The position numbers were made by a program, and so were the translations under genes. Of a stretch of 15,877 nt of DNA, positions 1 to 7,240 are shown in pieces; within the stretch, counting starts at the first letter, position 1, and every line of letters starts with the position of its first letter. Source of the DNA: Clostridia bacterium (lineage in GTDB: Bacteria > Bacillota > Clostridia > HGM11514); contig CAAENE010000180.1 in the NCBI GenBank assembly GCA_900757255.1, positions 1-15,877 of the forward strand. Reading direction: 5' to 3'. Under the pieces are notes generated by a model, which saw nothing but the letters and a program-made list of their open reading frames with translations, had not been told where the DNA came from and did not search any database.

Positions 1-117
1 GCGTTGATTGGGCAGGGTTCTTATTGTGTGAGCACAACAAGGTTCCGGGATACCCGTCCGCAATCTCCGATTGCGCTGACGGGTCGGGTTCTTATTTCGG
101 GTCTCATGGAGGTATCT
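1..117 (+). promoter_or_regulatory. structured leader of cysE, attenuator-like
   Basis: This is the 3' end of an untranslated leader. A long stem-loop has arms ACCCGTC (52-58) and GACGGGT (78-84) around an inner stem GCAATC (60-65) / GATTGC (69-74) with a 3-base loop, and a T-rich stretch (89-96) follows shortly after. A small stem TTGTG (24-28) / CACAA (33-37) lies upstream. The 11-mer GGGTTCTTATT occurs twice, at 15-25 and 86-96, each after a GATTG, as if two attenuator units stood in tandem with the first cut by the window edge. cysE-cysS operons of Firmicutes are often under a cysteine T-box. The stretch at 40-59 is vaguely like a T-box antiterminator, but the UGGN bulge is not there, so a T-box is only a guess. 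Confidence 0.4.
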
Positions 118-762
118 ATGTTTCAAAAAATTTCGTACGATTTAGGGGCCATTATGAAACACGACCCCGCTGCAAGAAATAAATTGGAAGTATTTTTACT
201 ATACAGCGGTTTTCACGCCCTGCTGTATTACCGTTTGGCACATTGGCTGTACAAAAAGCATTGTTACTTTCTGGCGCGGTTTATTTCCCAGACAGGACGT
301 TTTTTCACCGGAATCGAAATCCATCCGGGTGCAAAAATCGGGCGTGGACTGTTTATCGACCATGGCATGGGCGTGGTTATCGGGGAAACAACCGAAATCG
401 GCGACAACTGCGTCATCTATCAGGGAGTAACATTAGGCGGGACTGGGAAGGATAAAGGAAAACGCCACCCAACCCTCGGCAATAATGTTATGGTCGGTTC
501 GGGCGCCAAGGTTTTAGGCCCGTTTAAGGTTGGAGACAATTCCAAAATTGCTGCTAACGCAGTTGTTTTGGATGAAGTTCCGCCAAACTCTACCTGCGTC
601 GGCGTTCCAGCGCGTGTTGTCAAGCAAAATGACGTCCGCGTCTGTGACGAGCTGGATCAGGTTCATATCCCCGACCCGATTTCTCAGCAGCTTTGCCGTT
701 TAATGGTGCGGCTGGATAAACTGGAAAAACAACAGTCAGGAAAAGGAAACTCTGTCTCCTGA
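118..762 (+). CDS. cysE: serine O-acetyltransferase
   Basis: CysE transfers the acetyl group of acetyl-CoA to L-serine, giving O-acetylserine, the acceptor for sulfide in cysteine synthesis; it is cytosolic. The 214-residue product has an N-terminal helical part (about 1-60, with the DPAAR motif at 16-20) and then a left-handed beta-helix of hexapeptide repeats (about 63-170). The catalytic His of the family fits H82 in IDHGMG and a second conserved His fits H117 in KRHPTL; the GGTG turn is at 107-110. It is shorter at the N-terminus than the enterobacterial enzyme, as usual for Firmicutes. ATG 118 was chosen because GGAGG (108-112) sits 5 bases before it; the frame is open back to position 4, but that part is leader. 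cysS follows after 96 bases, as in other Firmicutes cysES operons. Confidence 0.95.
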   Translation: MFQKISYDLGAIMKHDPAARNKLEVFLLYSGFHALLYYRLAHWLYKKHCYFLARFISQTGRFFTGIEIHPGAKIGRGLFIDHGMGVVIGETTEIGDNCVIYQGVTLGGTGKDKGKRHPTLGNNVMVGSGAKVLGPFKVGDNSKIAANAVVLDEVPPNSTCVGVPARVVKQNDVRVCDELDQVHIPDPISQQLCRLMVRLDKLEKQQSGKGNSVS

Positions 763-858
763 GGTTTCGGCATAAAGTGTGGAACACAGGGCATATCGGC
801 TCCCTTATGCCTATGATAGATGGATTTATTTGCCCGCGCGGCAGGAAGGATGATATTT

Positions 859-2259
859 ATGAAGCTGTTTAATACACTGACCAATCAGAAGGAAGAATTT
901 ATTCCGTTAGAGCCCGGCAAGGTAAAGATGTATGCCTGCGGTCCGACGGTTTACAACTATTTCCATATCGGCAACGCACGTCCGTTTATTGTATTCGACA
1001 CCCTGCGCCGCTACTTTGAATACCGCGGATATGATGTAACCTTTGTTCAGAATTTCACCGACGTTGACGATAAGATGATAAACCGTGCGCACGAGGAAGG
1101 AATTACAGTCAAAGAGCTTGGCGAAAAATATATCGCCGAATATCTGAAAGATGCGCAGGGGCTGAACATTAAGCCTGCTACCTATCATCCAAAAGCGACT
1201 GAAACTATTGACGATATTATCCAATTGGTACAGACTCTTATCGACAAAGGATTTGCCTACAACAAAAACGGCGATGTTTATTTCCGCACTAAAAAGTTTA
1301 AAGAATACGGAAAGCTGTCCCATCAACCGCTGGACGACCTGGAAGCGGGTGCGCGCATTGACGTCAACGAGGACAAGGAAGACCCCATGGATTTCGCCTT
1401 ATGGAAAAAACAGAAAGAGGATTATGAAATTGCATGGGAAAGCCCCTGGGGTATGGGCCGGCCCGGCTGGCATATCGAATGCAGCGCCATGGCCGGAAAA
1501 TATTTAGGCGAAACGATCGATATTCACGGCGGCGGAAAGGATCTGATATTCCCCCACCATGAAAATGAAATTGCTCAGAGTGAATGCGCTACCGGAAAGC
1601 CTTTTGCACGTTATTGGATGCATAATGGGTATATCAATATCAATAATCAGAAAATGTCCAAATCAAAGGGTAACTTTTTCACCGTGCGGGATATTGTTCA
1701 GAACTTTGATTATGAGGTTATCCGTTACTTCCTGTTATCTGCTCACTACAGAAGTCCGATCAATTTCAGCTTCGAGTTGATGGAACAGGCTAAAAGCTCC
1801 CTTGATAGGATTTATACCTGCATCGACAACCTAAAATTTATCTTACAGCAAGACAATGCTGATATTGATGAATCCGGTTTGATTGAAAGTGTCGACCAGC
1901 TGGAACAAAAATTTATTGAAGCCATGGACGACGACCTTAACACTGCCGACGCTATCTCGGTACTCTTTGAAATGGTGCGGGAAATCAATACTTCTATGAC
2001 CCCGGACCGCCTGCACAGTCATTCTGTTGCCCAGTATGTTCTTGATAAACTCATGGAACTGGGCGGTGTTTTGGGACTTCTCTATCGAAAAGAAGAAACC
2101 ATCGACGCCGAAATTGAAAGATTGATAGAGCAGCGCCAGCAGGCCCGTAAAAGCAAGGATTTTGCATTAGCGGATAAAATCCGAGATGACCTCAAAGCGC
2201 AGGGCATCACCCTGTTCGACACTCCCACCGGCGTCAAATGGACAAAAGAAAAAAATTAG
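859..2259 (+). CDS. cysS: cysteinyl-tRNA synthetase
   Basis: This class I synthetase activates cysteine with ATP and charges tRNA-Cys. The 466-residue length is typical. The HIGN signature is at 36-39 and KMSKS at 265-269. The zinc site that selects cysteine is complete: C27, C208 (WHIEC), H233 and E237 (PHHENE). The C-terminal part is the helical DALR-type domain with the tRNA-binding tail. ATG 859 is preferred over in-frame ATGs at 820 and 850 because AGGAAGG (843-849) lies 9 bases upstream and homologues begin MKLYNTL-like. The 96-base gap after cysE contains a weak hairpin (GGCATA 790-795 / TATGCC 806-811), so the two genes are probably cotranscribed, with cysteine availability setting both. 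No anomaly was seen. Confidence 0.97.
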   Translation: MKLFNTLTNQKEEFIPLEPGKVKMYACGPTVYNYFHIGNARPFIVFDTLRRYFEYRGYDVTFVQNFTDVDDKMINRAHEEGITVKELGEKYIAEYLKDAQGLNIKPATYHPKATETIDDIIQLVQTLIDKGFAYNKNGDVYFRTKKFKEYGKLSHQPLDDLEAGARIDVNEDKEDPMDFALWKKQKEDYEIAWESPWGMGRPGWHIECSAMAGKYLGETIDIHGGGKDLIFPHHENEIAQSECATGKPFARYWMHNGYININNQKMSKSKGNFFTVRDIVQNFDYEVIRYFLLSAHYRSPINFSFELMEQAKSSLDRIYTCIDNLKFILQQDNADIDESGLIESVDQLEQKFIEAMDDDLNTADAISVLFEMVREINTSMTPDRLHSHSVAQYVLDKLMELGGVLGLLYRKEETIDAEIERLIEQRQQARKSKDFALADKIRDDLKAQGITLFDTPTGVKWTKEKN

Positions 2260-2339
2260 GATTTTGCGTTATTTATCCTTCATATACTGTGAATTTTTTG
2301 ATATACTAAAGATAAAGAAAAGGAAAGGAGCATATCATT

Positions 2340-2642
2340 ATGATGAGAGGATTTCGGTTTCAAACAGGAGAAATCAGCGACGTCGCTGATGAAATCACGG
2401 CAAACGGCTGCTGCGAAATGGATGTGGATGATTTAAAAGAAATTGACGACGTGTTTATCGACCTGGGAGAATATAACATCAATTTTACGGGAAATATCGA
2501 TGAAAATGCCGTCGACCGCGTCAAGGTTCCTGAATTTCATGGACGTTATTTTGTCACTTACAATGATGACCAGGAAGGCTATATTGACTTTCATCTCATT
2601 GAAGAAGAGGAAGAAAGCTACGACGAAATTTTTTGGGGATAA
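2340..2642 (+). CDS. small acidic protein of unknown function
   Basis: A 100-residue, very acidic protein, with Asp and Glu making up roughly a third of residues and an EEEEE-type run near the C-terminus (DFHLIEEEEESYDE). It has no signal peptide and no membrane segment. I do not recognise the family. The start is supported by AGGAAAGGAG (2321-2330) 9 bases before ATG 2340; a second ATG at 2343 would be 12 bases away. It lies 80 bases after cysS and is followed by two hairpins and a terminator, so it may be the last gene of the cysteine operon or have its own promoter (a TATACT lies at 2302-2307 but without a good -35). The acidity and size recall nucleic-acid mimics or small regulatory partners, but nothing in the sequence proves such a role. 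Confidence 0.75.
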   Translation: MMRGFRFQTGEISDVADEITANGCCEMDVDDLKEIDDVFIDLGEYNINFTGNIDENAVDRVKVPEFHGRYFVTYNDDQEGYIDFHLIEEEEESYDEIFWG

Positions 2643-2646
2643 CGAA

Positions 2647-2661
2647 CCGGCTATTAGCCGG
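2647..2661. repeat. short perfect hairpin after the acidic gene
   Basis: Arms CCGGCT (2647-2652) and AGCCGG (2656-2661) enclose a 3-base loop, five bases after the stop codon. There is no T-run behind it, so it is more likely a 3'-end stabilising stem ahead of the true terminator than a terminator itself. Confidence 0.45.
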
Positions 2662-2689
2662 ACTCTCTGGTGAATTCAAATTAAATTTT

Positions 2690-2720
2690 ATACGCGGGCT
2701 TCTTGCCCGCGTATTTTAAT
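2690..2720 (+). terminator. Rho-independent terminator closing the cys operon
   Basis: A ten-base-pair stem, ATACGCGGGC (2690-2699) and GCCCGCGTAT (2705-2714), has a TTCTT loop and is followed by TTTAATT. The stem is GC-rich at the loop side and the arm ends in T, which is a good intrinsic terminator. A-rich bases before it could let it work in both directions. Confidence 0.85.
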
Positions 2721-2795
2721 TGGCCGGATCAGGTCGTTAAAAGCATCTTTATTTTTTCTTTCTGCCTGATTCCGCAGGATTCTTTTCAATATCCC

Positions 2796-2824
2796 TTGTT
2801 TTTCTTGCCAAGGCAGTGTATAAT
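2796..2824 (+). promoter_or_regulatory. sigma-A-type promoter for the M50-scpAB block
   Basis: TTGTTT (2796-2801) and TATAAT (2819-2824) are separated by exactly 17 bases. This lies downstream of the terminator and 22 bases before the TTG start of the protease gene, so it is well placed to drive that gene and the scpA-scpB genes behind it. Confidence 0.75.
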
Positions 2825-2846
2825 AGCTAAAACGAGGTGATTTTAA

Positions 2847-3497
2847 TTGCTCAATTTTTACGCCGATATCATAATTGATATTCTGATGAGCATGGCGGCG
2901 CTGCTGCTTGTTTTCACCGTCCACGAATGTGCACACGGTTATGCCGCCTATTTATTGGGCGATACCACGGCAAAAGACGCCGGAAGACTTTCTCTGAATC
3001 CAATCAAGCATTTAGATCCATTCGGTGCCCTTTGCCTTTTAATTTTTCGCTTTGGATGGGCAAAACCGGTACCGATCAACCCTTACCGTTTCAAAAGCTT
3101 TCGTTTGGGGACGGCGCTGTGCTCCCTGGCAGGTCCGCTTTCCAATGTAATTTTTGCGTTTTTGGTGAATTTACTCTGGGGAACCCTGTTCTATCTGGAT
3201 GTATCTTTGAACCAGTATGTGAAGAGCTTTTTGCAGATCCTTTACGTTTATAATGTGTCCGTTGCTGTGTTCAATCTAATTCCTATACCGCCGCTGGACG
3301 GTTCTAAAATACTATTGTCCATCCTGCCGCAGGAAGCCTATACCTTTGTACTAAATTATGAGCGGTATGGCTTTATTCTCCTGATTCTTTTGCTGTGGGC
3401 AAACCTGCTGAACGGCGTACTTAACACCGGAGCTTACAATCTTTCATTACTCCTTGAAAATCTGTCATCAGGGTTATTGTCCCTGTTCTGGAGGTAA
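2847..3497 (+). CDS. M50 family membrane metalloprotease (site-2 protease family)
   Basis: A 216-residue integral membrane protein of the short site-2 protease type. The zinc motif HECAH is at 26-30 within the first membrane helix, and a second zinc ligand is expected from the IPPLDGSK motif (D151). Several further hydrophobic segments fill the protein; there is no PDZ domain. Family members cleave substrates inside the membrane; the substrate here cannot be told. The start is TTG 2847, supported by GAGGTGA (2834-2840) at proper spacing; the next in-frame ATGs (2886 and 2892) lie inside the helix carrying the motif. The stop overlaps the ribosome binding site of scpA, so the two are translated from one transcript. 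A protease of this kind next to scpAB is common in Clostridia. Confidence 0.9.
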   Translation: MLNFYADIIIDILMSMAALLLVFTVHECAHGYAAYLLGDTTAKDAGRLSLNPIKHLDPFGALCLLIFRFGWAKPVPINPYRFKSFRLGTALCSLAGPLSNVIFAFLVNLLWGTLFYLDVSLNQYVKSFLQILYVYNVSVAVFNLIPIPPLDGSKILLSILPQEAYTFVLNYERYGFILLILLLWANLLNGVLNTGAYNLSLLLENLSSGLLSLFWR

Positions 3498-3500
3498 TTC

Positions 3501-4250
3501 ATGGAAAAACCGTCTTTAACGCTGGAAATCTTTGAAGGCCCTCTGGACCTCCTTATGCACCTCATTCAGAAAAATAAGGTCAGCATCTTCGATATCCCGG
3601 TTGCTGAGATTTCCTCCCAGTATATCGCATACCTAAAAAAAATGAAGGAGCTTGACTTGGAAGTCGCGAGTGAGTTTGTCGTTATGGCAGCACAACTCCT
3701 TTATATTAAATCCCGTATGCTTCTGCCCAAACCCGAAGCTGCTCCGGAAGAGGACGACCCCAGGCAGGAACTGGTGGAGCGTTTGCTGGAGTACAGCAAG
3801 TACAAGGCTATCAGCCAATATCTCGAGGAGAGAGAACATATCGGAGATTATCTACAGTTTAAAGGCCAGGATATTTTAGAGCATAAAAACTATCAAAATA
3901 AGATCGAAAATGTTACGGCGCAGGATCTCTATTGTGCGTTTATGAATGTCCTGTCGCGCGTTGATGAGGACAAGCCTGCTGACGAACGTGCTTTTTTGAA
4001 TATTGTCGGACGGGAAAAAGTTCCGGTTCAAAAAAAGGTATCCGAACTAATGCACAAACTGAAGCAGGATAAAAAAATTTCGTATTTTGATGCGTTTGCC
4101 GATTGCCCCCGCCGCAATCATATGGTTGCAATGTTCTTAGGAATTTTAGAACTCCTGAAAGCAGACCGCATCCGGGTTACGCGAAATAAAAACAGGGAAA
4201 TTTGTATAACTTTAAACGAGTTGGTGAATAATGGAAATAAAGCAGATTGA
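3501..4250 (+). CDS. scpA: segregation and condensation protein A
   Basis: ScpA is the kleisin of the bacterial SMC condensin: it bridges the SMC heads and binds ScpB, acting in chromosome compaction and origin segregation. The 249 residues show the conserved N-terminal block (LEIFEGPLDLLMHLI, about 8-22; EFVVMAAQLLYIKSRMLLP, about 59-77), a charged middle, and a C-terminal winged helix (about 175-245). Length matches the Firmicutes family. The start ATG 3501 follows GGAGGT (3490-3495), which itself overlaps the stop of the protease gene. The last 20 bases overlap the start of scpB, a typical coupled arrangement for two proteins made in a fixed ratio. Confidence 0.97.
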   Translation: MEKPSLTLEIFEGPLDLLMHLIQKNKVSIFDIPVAEISSQYIAYLKKMKELDLEVASEFVVMAAQLLYIKSRMLLPKPEAAPEEDDPRQELVERLLEYSKYKAISQYLEEREHIGDYLQFKGQDILEHKNYQNKIENVTAQDLYCAFMNVLSRVDEDKPADERAFLNIVGREKVPVQKKVSELMHKLKQDKKISYFDAFADCPRRNHMVAMFLGILELLKADRIRVTRNKNREICITLNELVNNGNKAD

Positions 4251-4773
4251 AAATATTGTTGAAGCTCTTTTATTTGCAGCCGGGGATGAAGTAAGTGCAG
4301 AACGGCTGGCACGTGTGATTGATATCGACGTGCCGACCCTGAAAAATATCATCCGCAATATGATGAGTAATTATAATTATGAATCGCGCGGGCTGAAAAT
4401 CATCGAGCTGGAAAATGCCTATCAAATATGTACACGGCCGGAGTATTTCGACTATGTCAGGGCTTTGATAGAACCGACCCGTTCGGACGATCTTTCCAAA
4501 GCTGCTTTAGAAGTTTTGGCTATTATAGCCTACAATCAGCCGGTCACAAAGGGTATCATCGAAAAGGTACGGGGTGTTGATTGCAGCGGTCCCCTGCATA
4601 AACTTCTGAACCGGAACCTCGTGGAGGAAGTCGGGCGGCACGAATCCCCCGGACGGCCCTATCTTTATGGTACAACCAAAGAATTTTTACGCTGTTTCGG
4701 GCTTAGTTCCGTCAAAGACCTGCCCGGCGAAGAGCTGCTTGCCGCAATGGCCGAAAATAATCAATCGGATTGA
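4231..4773 (+). CDS. scpB: segregation and condensation protein B
   Basis: ScpB forms a dimer of double winged-helix domains that holds ScpA in the SMC-ScpAB complex. The 180-residue product carries the conserved first half (IENIVEALLFAAGDEVS, about 5-21), the second winged helix (about 85-160) with LEVLAIIAYNQPVTKGIIEKV, and the family end GRPYLYGTTKEFL. The start lies inside scpA; a GGTGA at 4222-4226 serves as binding site, so translation is probably coupled to scpA. The stop is followed after 7 bases by the ATG of the next gene, whose ribosome binding site overlaps the scpB stop. Confidence 0.97.
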   Translation: MEIKQIENIVEALLFAAGDEVSAERLARVIDIDVPTLKNIIRNMMSNYNYESRGLKIIELENAYQICTRPEYFDYVRALIEPTRSDDLSKAALEVLAIIAYNQPVTKGIIEKVRGVDCSGPLHKLLNRNLVEEVGRHESPGRPYLYGTTKEFLRCFGLSSVKDLPGEELLAAMAENNQSD

Positions 4774-4780
4774 GGTACAT

Positions 4781-5389
4781 ATGGTTTATTGGATGATTGG
4801 AATTGTTTTATTCATAGTACTTTTTGCTTGGCTGCTGATGTCCAAAATCGAAATTACCGTTGGGTTTCACAATCAATTCTTTTTCCGCCTGAAGCTGCCT
4901 TTTAAAACAATTGCTTCCAACAAAAAGCAGACAAAAGAAAAATCAAAGCAGGATAATAAGAAAAAGACGAAAAAAGAATCAAACGAGCCTTATGATAATT
5001 TCACCGGTGGATTCCGTCATTACAAGAAATTTTATCGTGAAAACCGCGATAAAATCAAAAGCCTCCTTCGATTATTTCAAAAAAGCGCGGTTGTTGAAAA
5101 ATTTTATTTTCAGTATTATTATGGGTTTGAAGACGCAGCCTTTAATGCGATTGCATTTGGAATCGTCAACGGGATCGTCTATAATGTTTACGCGCTGGTA
5201 TCCCATCATTTCAAAGTAAAAAATACTGATATTAAAATTGCACCGGATTTTAACAACCACTTGAAAATCATTGAATTTGAGAGTATAATAAAAATACGGA
5301 TTGCAGATATTATGATTAATTGCTTAAAAGTGATTCCTCTATTACTGAAACTGAGAAAAATGAATCAGCCGAATTCTTCGGCAAAATAA
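4781..5389 (+). CDS. DUF2953-like membrane-anchored protein
   Basis: A 202-residue protein with one N-terminal membrane helix (about 2-20, WMIGIVLFIVLFAWLLM), then KIEITVGF, a lysine-rich linker (about 47-65) and a C-terminal part with YYYGFEDAAFNAIAFGIVNGIVY and short beta-like stretches. This layout matches the DUF2953 family found between scpB and ytfJ in many Clostridia; its molecular role is not known, but the context with gerW points to sporulation. ATG 4781 is chosen because GAGGT (4772-4776) overlaps the scpB stop; the frame is open further upstream only as an overlap with scpB. The gene is AT-richer than its neighbours, mostly through Lys and Asn codons. Confidence 0.8.
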   Translation: MVYWMIGIVLFIVLFAWLLMSKIEITVGFHNQFFFRLKLPFKTIASNKKQTKEKSKQDNKKKTKKESNEPYDNFTGGFRHYKKFYRENRDKIKSLLRLFQKSAVVEKFYFQYYYGFEDAAFNAIAFGIVNGIVYNVYALVSHHFKVKNTDIKIAPDFNNHLKIIEFESIIKIRIADIMINCLKVIPLLLKLRKMNQPNSSAK

Positions 5390-5405
5390 AAAAGGCGGTG
5401 TACTT

Positions 5406-5810
5406 ATGAGTGAACATCCAATCAATGGGCTTATGGAAACAACTATGAAAAGCATTAAAGAAATGATCGACGTAAACACGATTGTCGGGGACGCTGTGGA
5501 AACGGTTGACGGTACCGTTATTATCCCAATTTCAAAGGTGACCTTTGGATTTGCTTCCGGCGGAAGTCAGTTTGCCCCAAACGAGCTTTCAAAGACTGAG
5601 GATACCATGTTCGGCGGAGGTTCCGGTGCCGGCGTTTCCATTAAACCAATGGCGTTTATGGTTGTCGGAAAAGAACATATCAAGCTGCTCCCTGTCGTCA
5701 ATGAAGTCAGTTCTCTGGATAAAGCAATCGACTATATTCCAGATATCATTGACAAAATAACCGACGCGGTATCCAACAAAACAAAAAAAGAAGAGTCATC
5801 TGACGAATAA
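5406..5810 (+). CDS. ytfJ: GerW/YtfJ family sporulation protein
   Basis: The 134-residue product matches the GerW (YtfJ) family: N-terminal PINGLMETTMKSIKEMIDVN (about 5-24), the central TVIIPISKVTFGFASGG (about 38-54) and a glycine-rich GGGSGAG loop, then a C-terminal acidic tail. In Bacillus subtilis GerW is made in the forespore and is needed for normal germination through the GerA receptor. There is no signal peptide or membrane helix, so it acts inside the spore. AAGGCGGTG (5392-5400) is the binding site for ATG 5406. It sits 16 bases after the DUF2953 gene and before a carboxypeptidase, a common sporulation-linked order, and supports a spore-forming host. Confidence 0.93.
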   Translation: MSEHPINGLMETTMKSIKEMIDVNTIVGDAVETVDGTVIIPISKVTFGFASGGSQFAPNELSKTEDTMFGGGSGAGVSIKPMAFMVVGKEHIKLLPVVNEVSSLDKAIDYIPDIIDKITDAVSNKTKKEESSDE

Positions 5811-5847
5811 ATCTTTGTTTCCCGTTCATATAATGGAGTAACAATCC

Positions 5848-5874
5848 ATGATATGGGCGGGTGTTTTTATTTGA
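5848..5874 (+). CDS. possible 8-codon upstream ORF of the carboxypeptidase gene
   Basis: GGAG (5835-5838) lies 9 bases before ATG 5848, better placed than for the in-frame start of the carboxypeptidase gene at 5853. Translation from 5848 gives only eight residues and ends at a TGA (5872-5874) that overlaps a TTG (5871-5873) in frame with the carboxypeptidase and its signal peptide (reading MKKLICIV). The arrangement looks like stop-start coupling. It could also be chance, with 5853 being used in spite of 14-base spacing. Confidence 0.3.
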   Translation: MIWAGVFI

Positions 5875-7013
5875 AAAAATTGATTTGTATCGTAATCATT
5901 CTTTGTTTGTTTCCAGTGAATGCTTTTGGCGTTGAAGTTTCGGCCAAGTCCGCCGTTCTCATAGAACAGAGCACAGGAGAAATATTATATGAGAAAAATG
6001 CTAATCAGCGCCTCCCCATGGCAAGTACCACTAAAATCATGACCTGTTATGTCGCCGTTTGTGAGTCAAATCTCAATGACGATGTGAAAATAACTCATAC
6101 TGCCGCATCCGTTGAGGGGTCCAAAATGTATCTGGCCGGCGGAGAGGTCTTAAAAATGTCCGATTTACTGTACGGCCTGATGCTCAATTCTGGCAATGAC
6201 GCTGCAATTGCGATTGCCGAGCATATTTCCGGCAGTGTGGAGCAATTTGCAGATTTAATGAACGAATACGCTAAAAACATGGGCCTTCGTGACACCCATT
6301 TTACCAATCCAAACGGCCTTCACGACGATAACCATTACACTACCGCCTGTGAACTGGCAAAAATGACGGCTGTTGCCTTTAACAACCCTACCTTTGCTGA
6401 AATTGTCGGTACCAAAAGCAAAGTCGTTCAGCAAACTGATTCTCATACCACTAAGTATCTGACAAACCACAATAAAATGCTCCGGTTATACCGGGGCGCG
6501 GACGGTGTGAAAACCGGGTTTACCAAAACAGCTGGGCGGACGCTCGTCAGTTCCGCTACGCGGGACGGTATGCAGCTCATTGCCGTCACCTTAAATGCAC
6601 CGAGCGATTGGAGCGATCATACCAAGCTTTTGGATTATGGCTTTGAAAACTATCATAAGCGGACTGTGTGCGCTAAGGATACTGTCCTGCAAACGGTACC
6701 GGTCAGAAACGGCAGCGAACCGGAAACTGAAGTCTATCTCAGTCAGGATATTACTGTTTTTGAGCATCAGGGCAATGAAAAGCAATATGAAACGGTTCTG
6801 GAGCTTCCTGAATCCCTCCCGGCACCGCTTAATAGTGGTGATGTCGTTGGGAAATTGTATCTCAAGGATAATGGCAATATCATTGGTCAGTCTGACCTGT
6901 GCGTAAAAAGTACCGTTTTAAAGGTTGAAACCAAAAATTTTTCAACCAATTTTAACAAAATTATGAAATGCCTATTGCTCTATTGCAACAAACAAAATAT
7001 AATAGTAGAGTAA
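5853..7013 (+). CDS. D-alanyl-D-alanine carboxypeptidase (peptidase S11)
   Basis: A low-molecular-weight penicillin-binding protein that trims the terminal D-Ala from peptidoglycan pentapeptides outside the membrane. Counting from 5853 (386 residues), a signal peptide covers about 1-26 (LICIVIILCLFPVNAFG), and the three active-site motifs are S58-T-T-K61, S113-G-N115 and K220-T-G222. A C-terminal beta domain of the PBP5 type follows (about 270-365). The tail is not strongly amphipathic, so membrane anchoring is uncertain. The position after ytfJ suggests a DacF/DacB-like sporulation role in cortex making. The start is not settled: ATG 5853 has GGAG 14 bases away, while TTG 5871 gives a cleaner signal peptide with GGGCGGGTG (5855-5863) before it. 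Confidence 0.93.
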   Translation: MGGCFYLKKLICIVIILCLFPVNAFGVEVSAKSAVLIEQSTGEILYEKNANQRLPMASTTKIMTCYVAVCESNLNDDVKITHTAASVEGSKMYLAGGEVLKMSDLLYGLMLNSGNDAAIAIAEHISGSVEQFADLMNEYAKNMGLRDTHFTNPNGLHDDNHYTTACELAKMTAVAFNNPTFAEIVGTKSKVVQQTDSHTTKYLTNHNKMLRLYRGADGVKTGFTKTAGRTLVSSATRDGMQLIAVTLNAPSDWSDHTKLLDYGFENYHKRTVCAKDTVLQTVPVRNGSEPETEVYLSQDITVFEHQGNEKQYETVLELPESLPAPLNSGDVVGKLYLKDNGNIIGQSDLCVKSTVLKVETKNFSTNFNKIMKCLLLYCNKQNIIVE

Positions 7014-7070
7014 CAGTTAAAATAATCGGACAGCTGTTATCACAAAAGCTTATTGGAAGAATTTTAAATC

Positions 7071-7147
7071 GGAGCAACGCGCAGCGAAGCTTGCAAGGAG
7101 CAGAGCTTGCGACAGATTGCAACCTGCGCTAGCTCTGCGTTAGCTCC
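7071..7147. repeat. GC-rich imperfect inverted repeats with two exclusive pairings
   Basis: The outer pairing is GGAGC+AACGC (7071-7080) with GCGTT (7137-7141) and GCTCC (7143-7147), with one bulged A. The inner pairing is GCAGAGCT (7100-7107) with AGCTCTGC (7131-7138), continued by GCG / CGC after a T-T mismatch. The two share bases 7137-7138, so both cannot form fully at once. GGAGC also recurs at 7097-7101. This part begins 57 bases after the carboxypeptidase stop. It could be a structured RNA, a switch, or a short repeat element. Confidence 0.5.
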
Positions 7148-7153
7148 TCAGGG

Positions 7154-7184
7154 TTTCAGCGGGGGATTACGACCCCCGCTGAAA
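7154..7184. repeat. perfect 12-bp hairpin
   Basis: Arms TTTCAGCGGGGG (7154-7165) and CCCCCGCTGAAA (7173-7184) enclose ATTACGA. No T-run follows, so it is not a classic terminator, though a stem this strong may halt RNA decay or polymerase. It stands next to another GC-rich stem, which suggests one structured unit. Confidence 0.7.
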
Positions 7185-7197
7185 GTCTGAAATGGAA

Positions 7198-7218
7198 CCC
7201 GCCTTCTCGCGAGGCGGG
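7198..7218. repeat. CCCGCCT/AGGCGGG hairpin
   Basis: Arms CCCGCCT (7198-7204) and AGGCGGG (7212-7218) enclose a 7-base loop that can close with a further T-G pair. It is the third stem of the 7071-7218 cluster. The rest of the gap between the carboxypeptidase and rluB (7219-7422) shows no strong hairpin but holds a short open frame. Confidence 0.6.
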
Positions 7219-7240
7219 GGACATCTGCGCATAGGTTATA

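Noticed and set aside
4..117. Extended cysE start at TTG 4
   Set aside because: The added 38 residues have no family match and coincide with strong leader stems; ATG 118 has a perfect ribosome binding site.
820..858. Extended cysS start at ATG 820
   Set aside because: No ribosome binding site before it, and the family N-terminus begins at ATG 859 behind AGGAAGG.
5829..5834. TATAAT as a promoter for the carboxypeptidase gene
   Set aside because: It has no -35 partner at proper spacing and directly abuts the GGAG binding site, so a transcript from it would lack that site.
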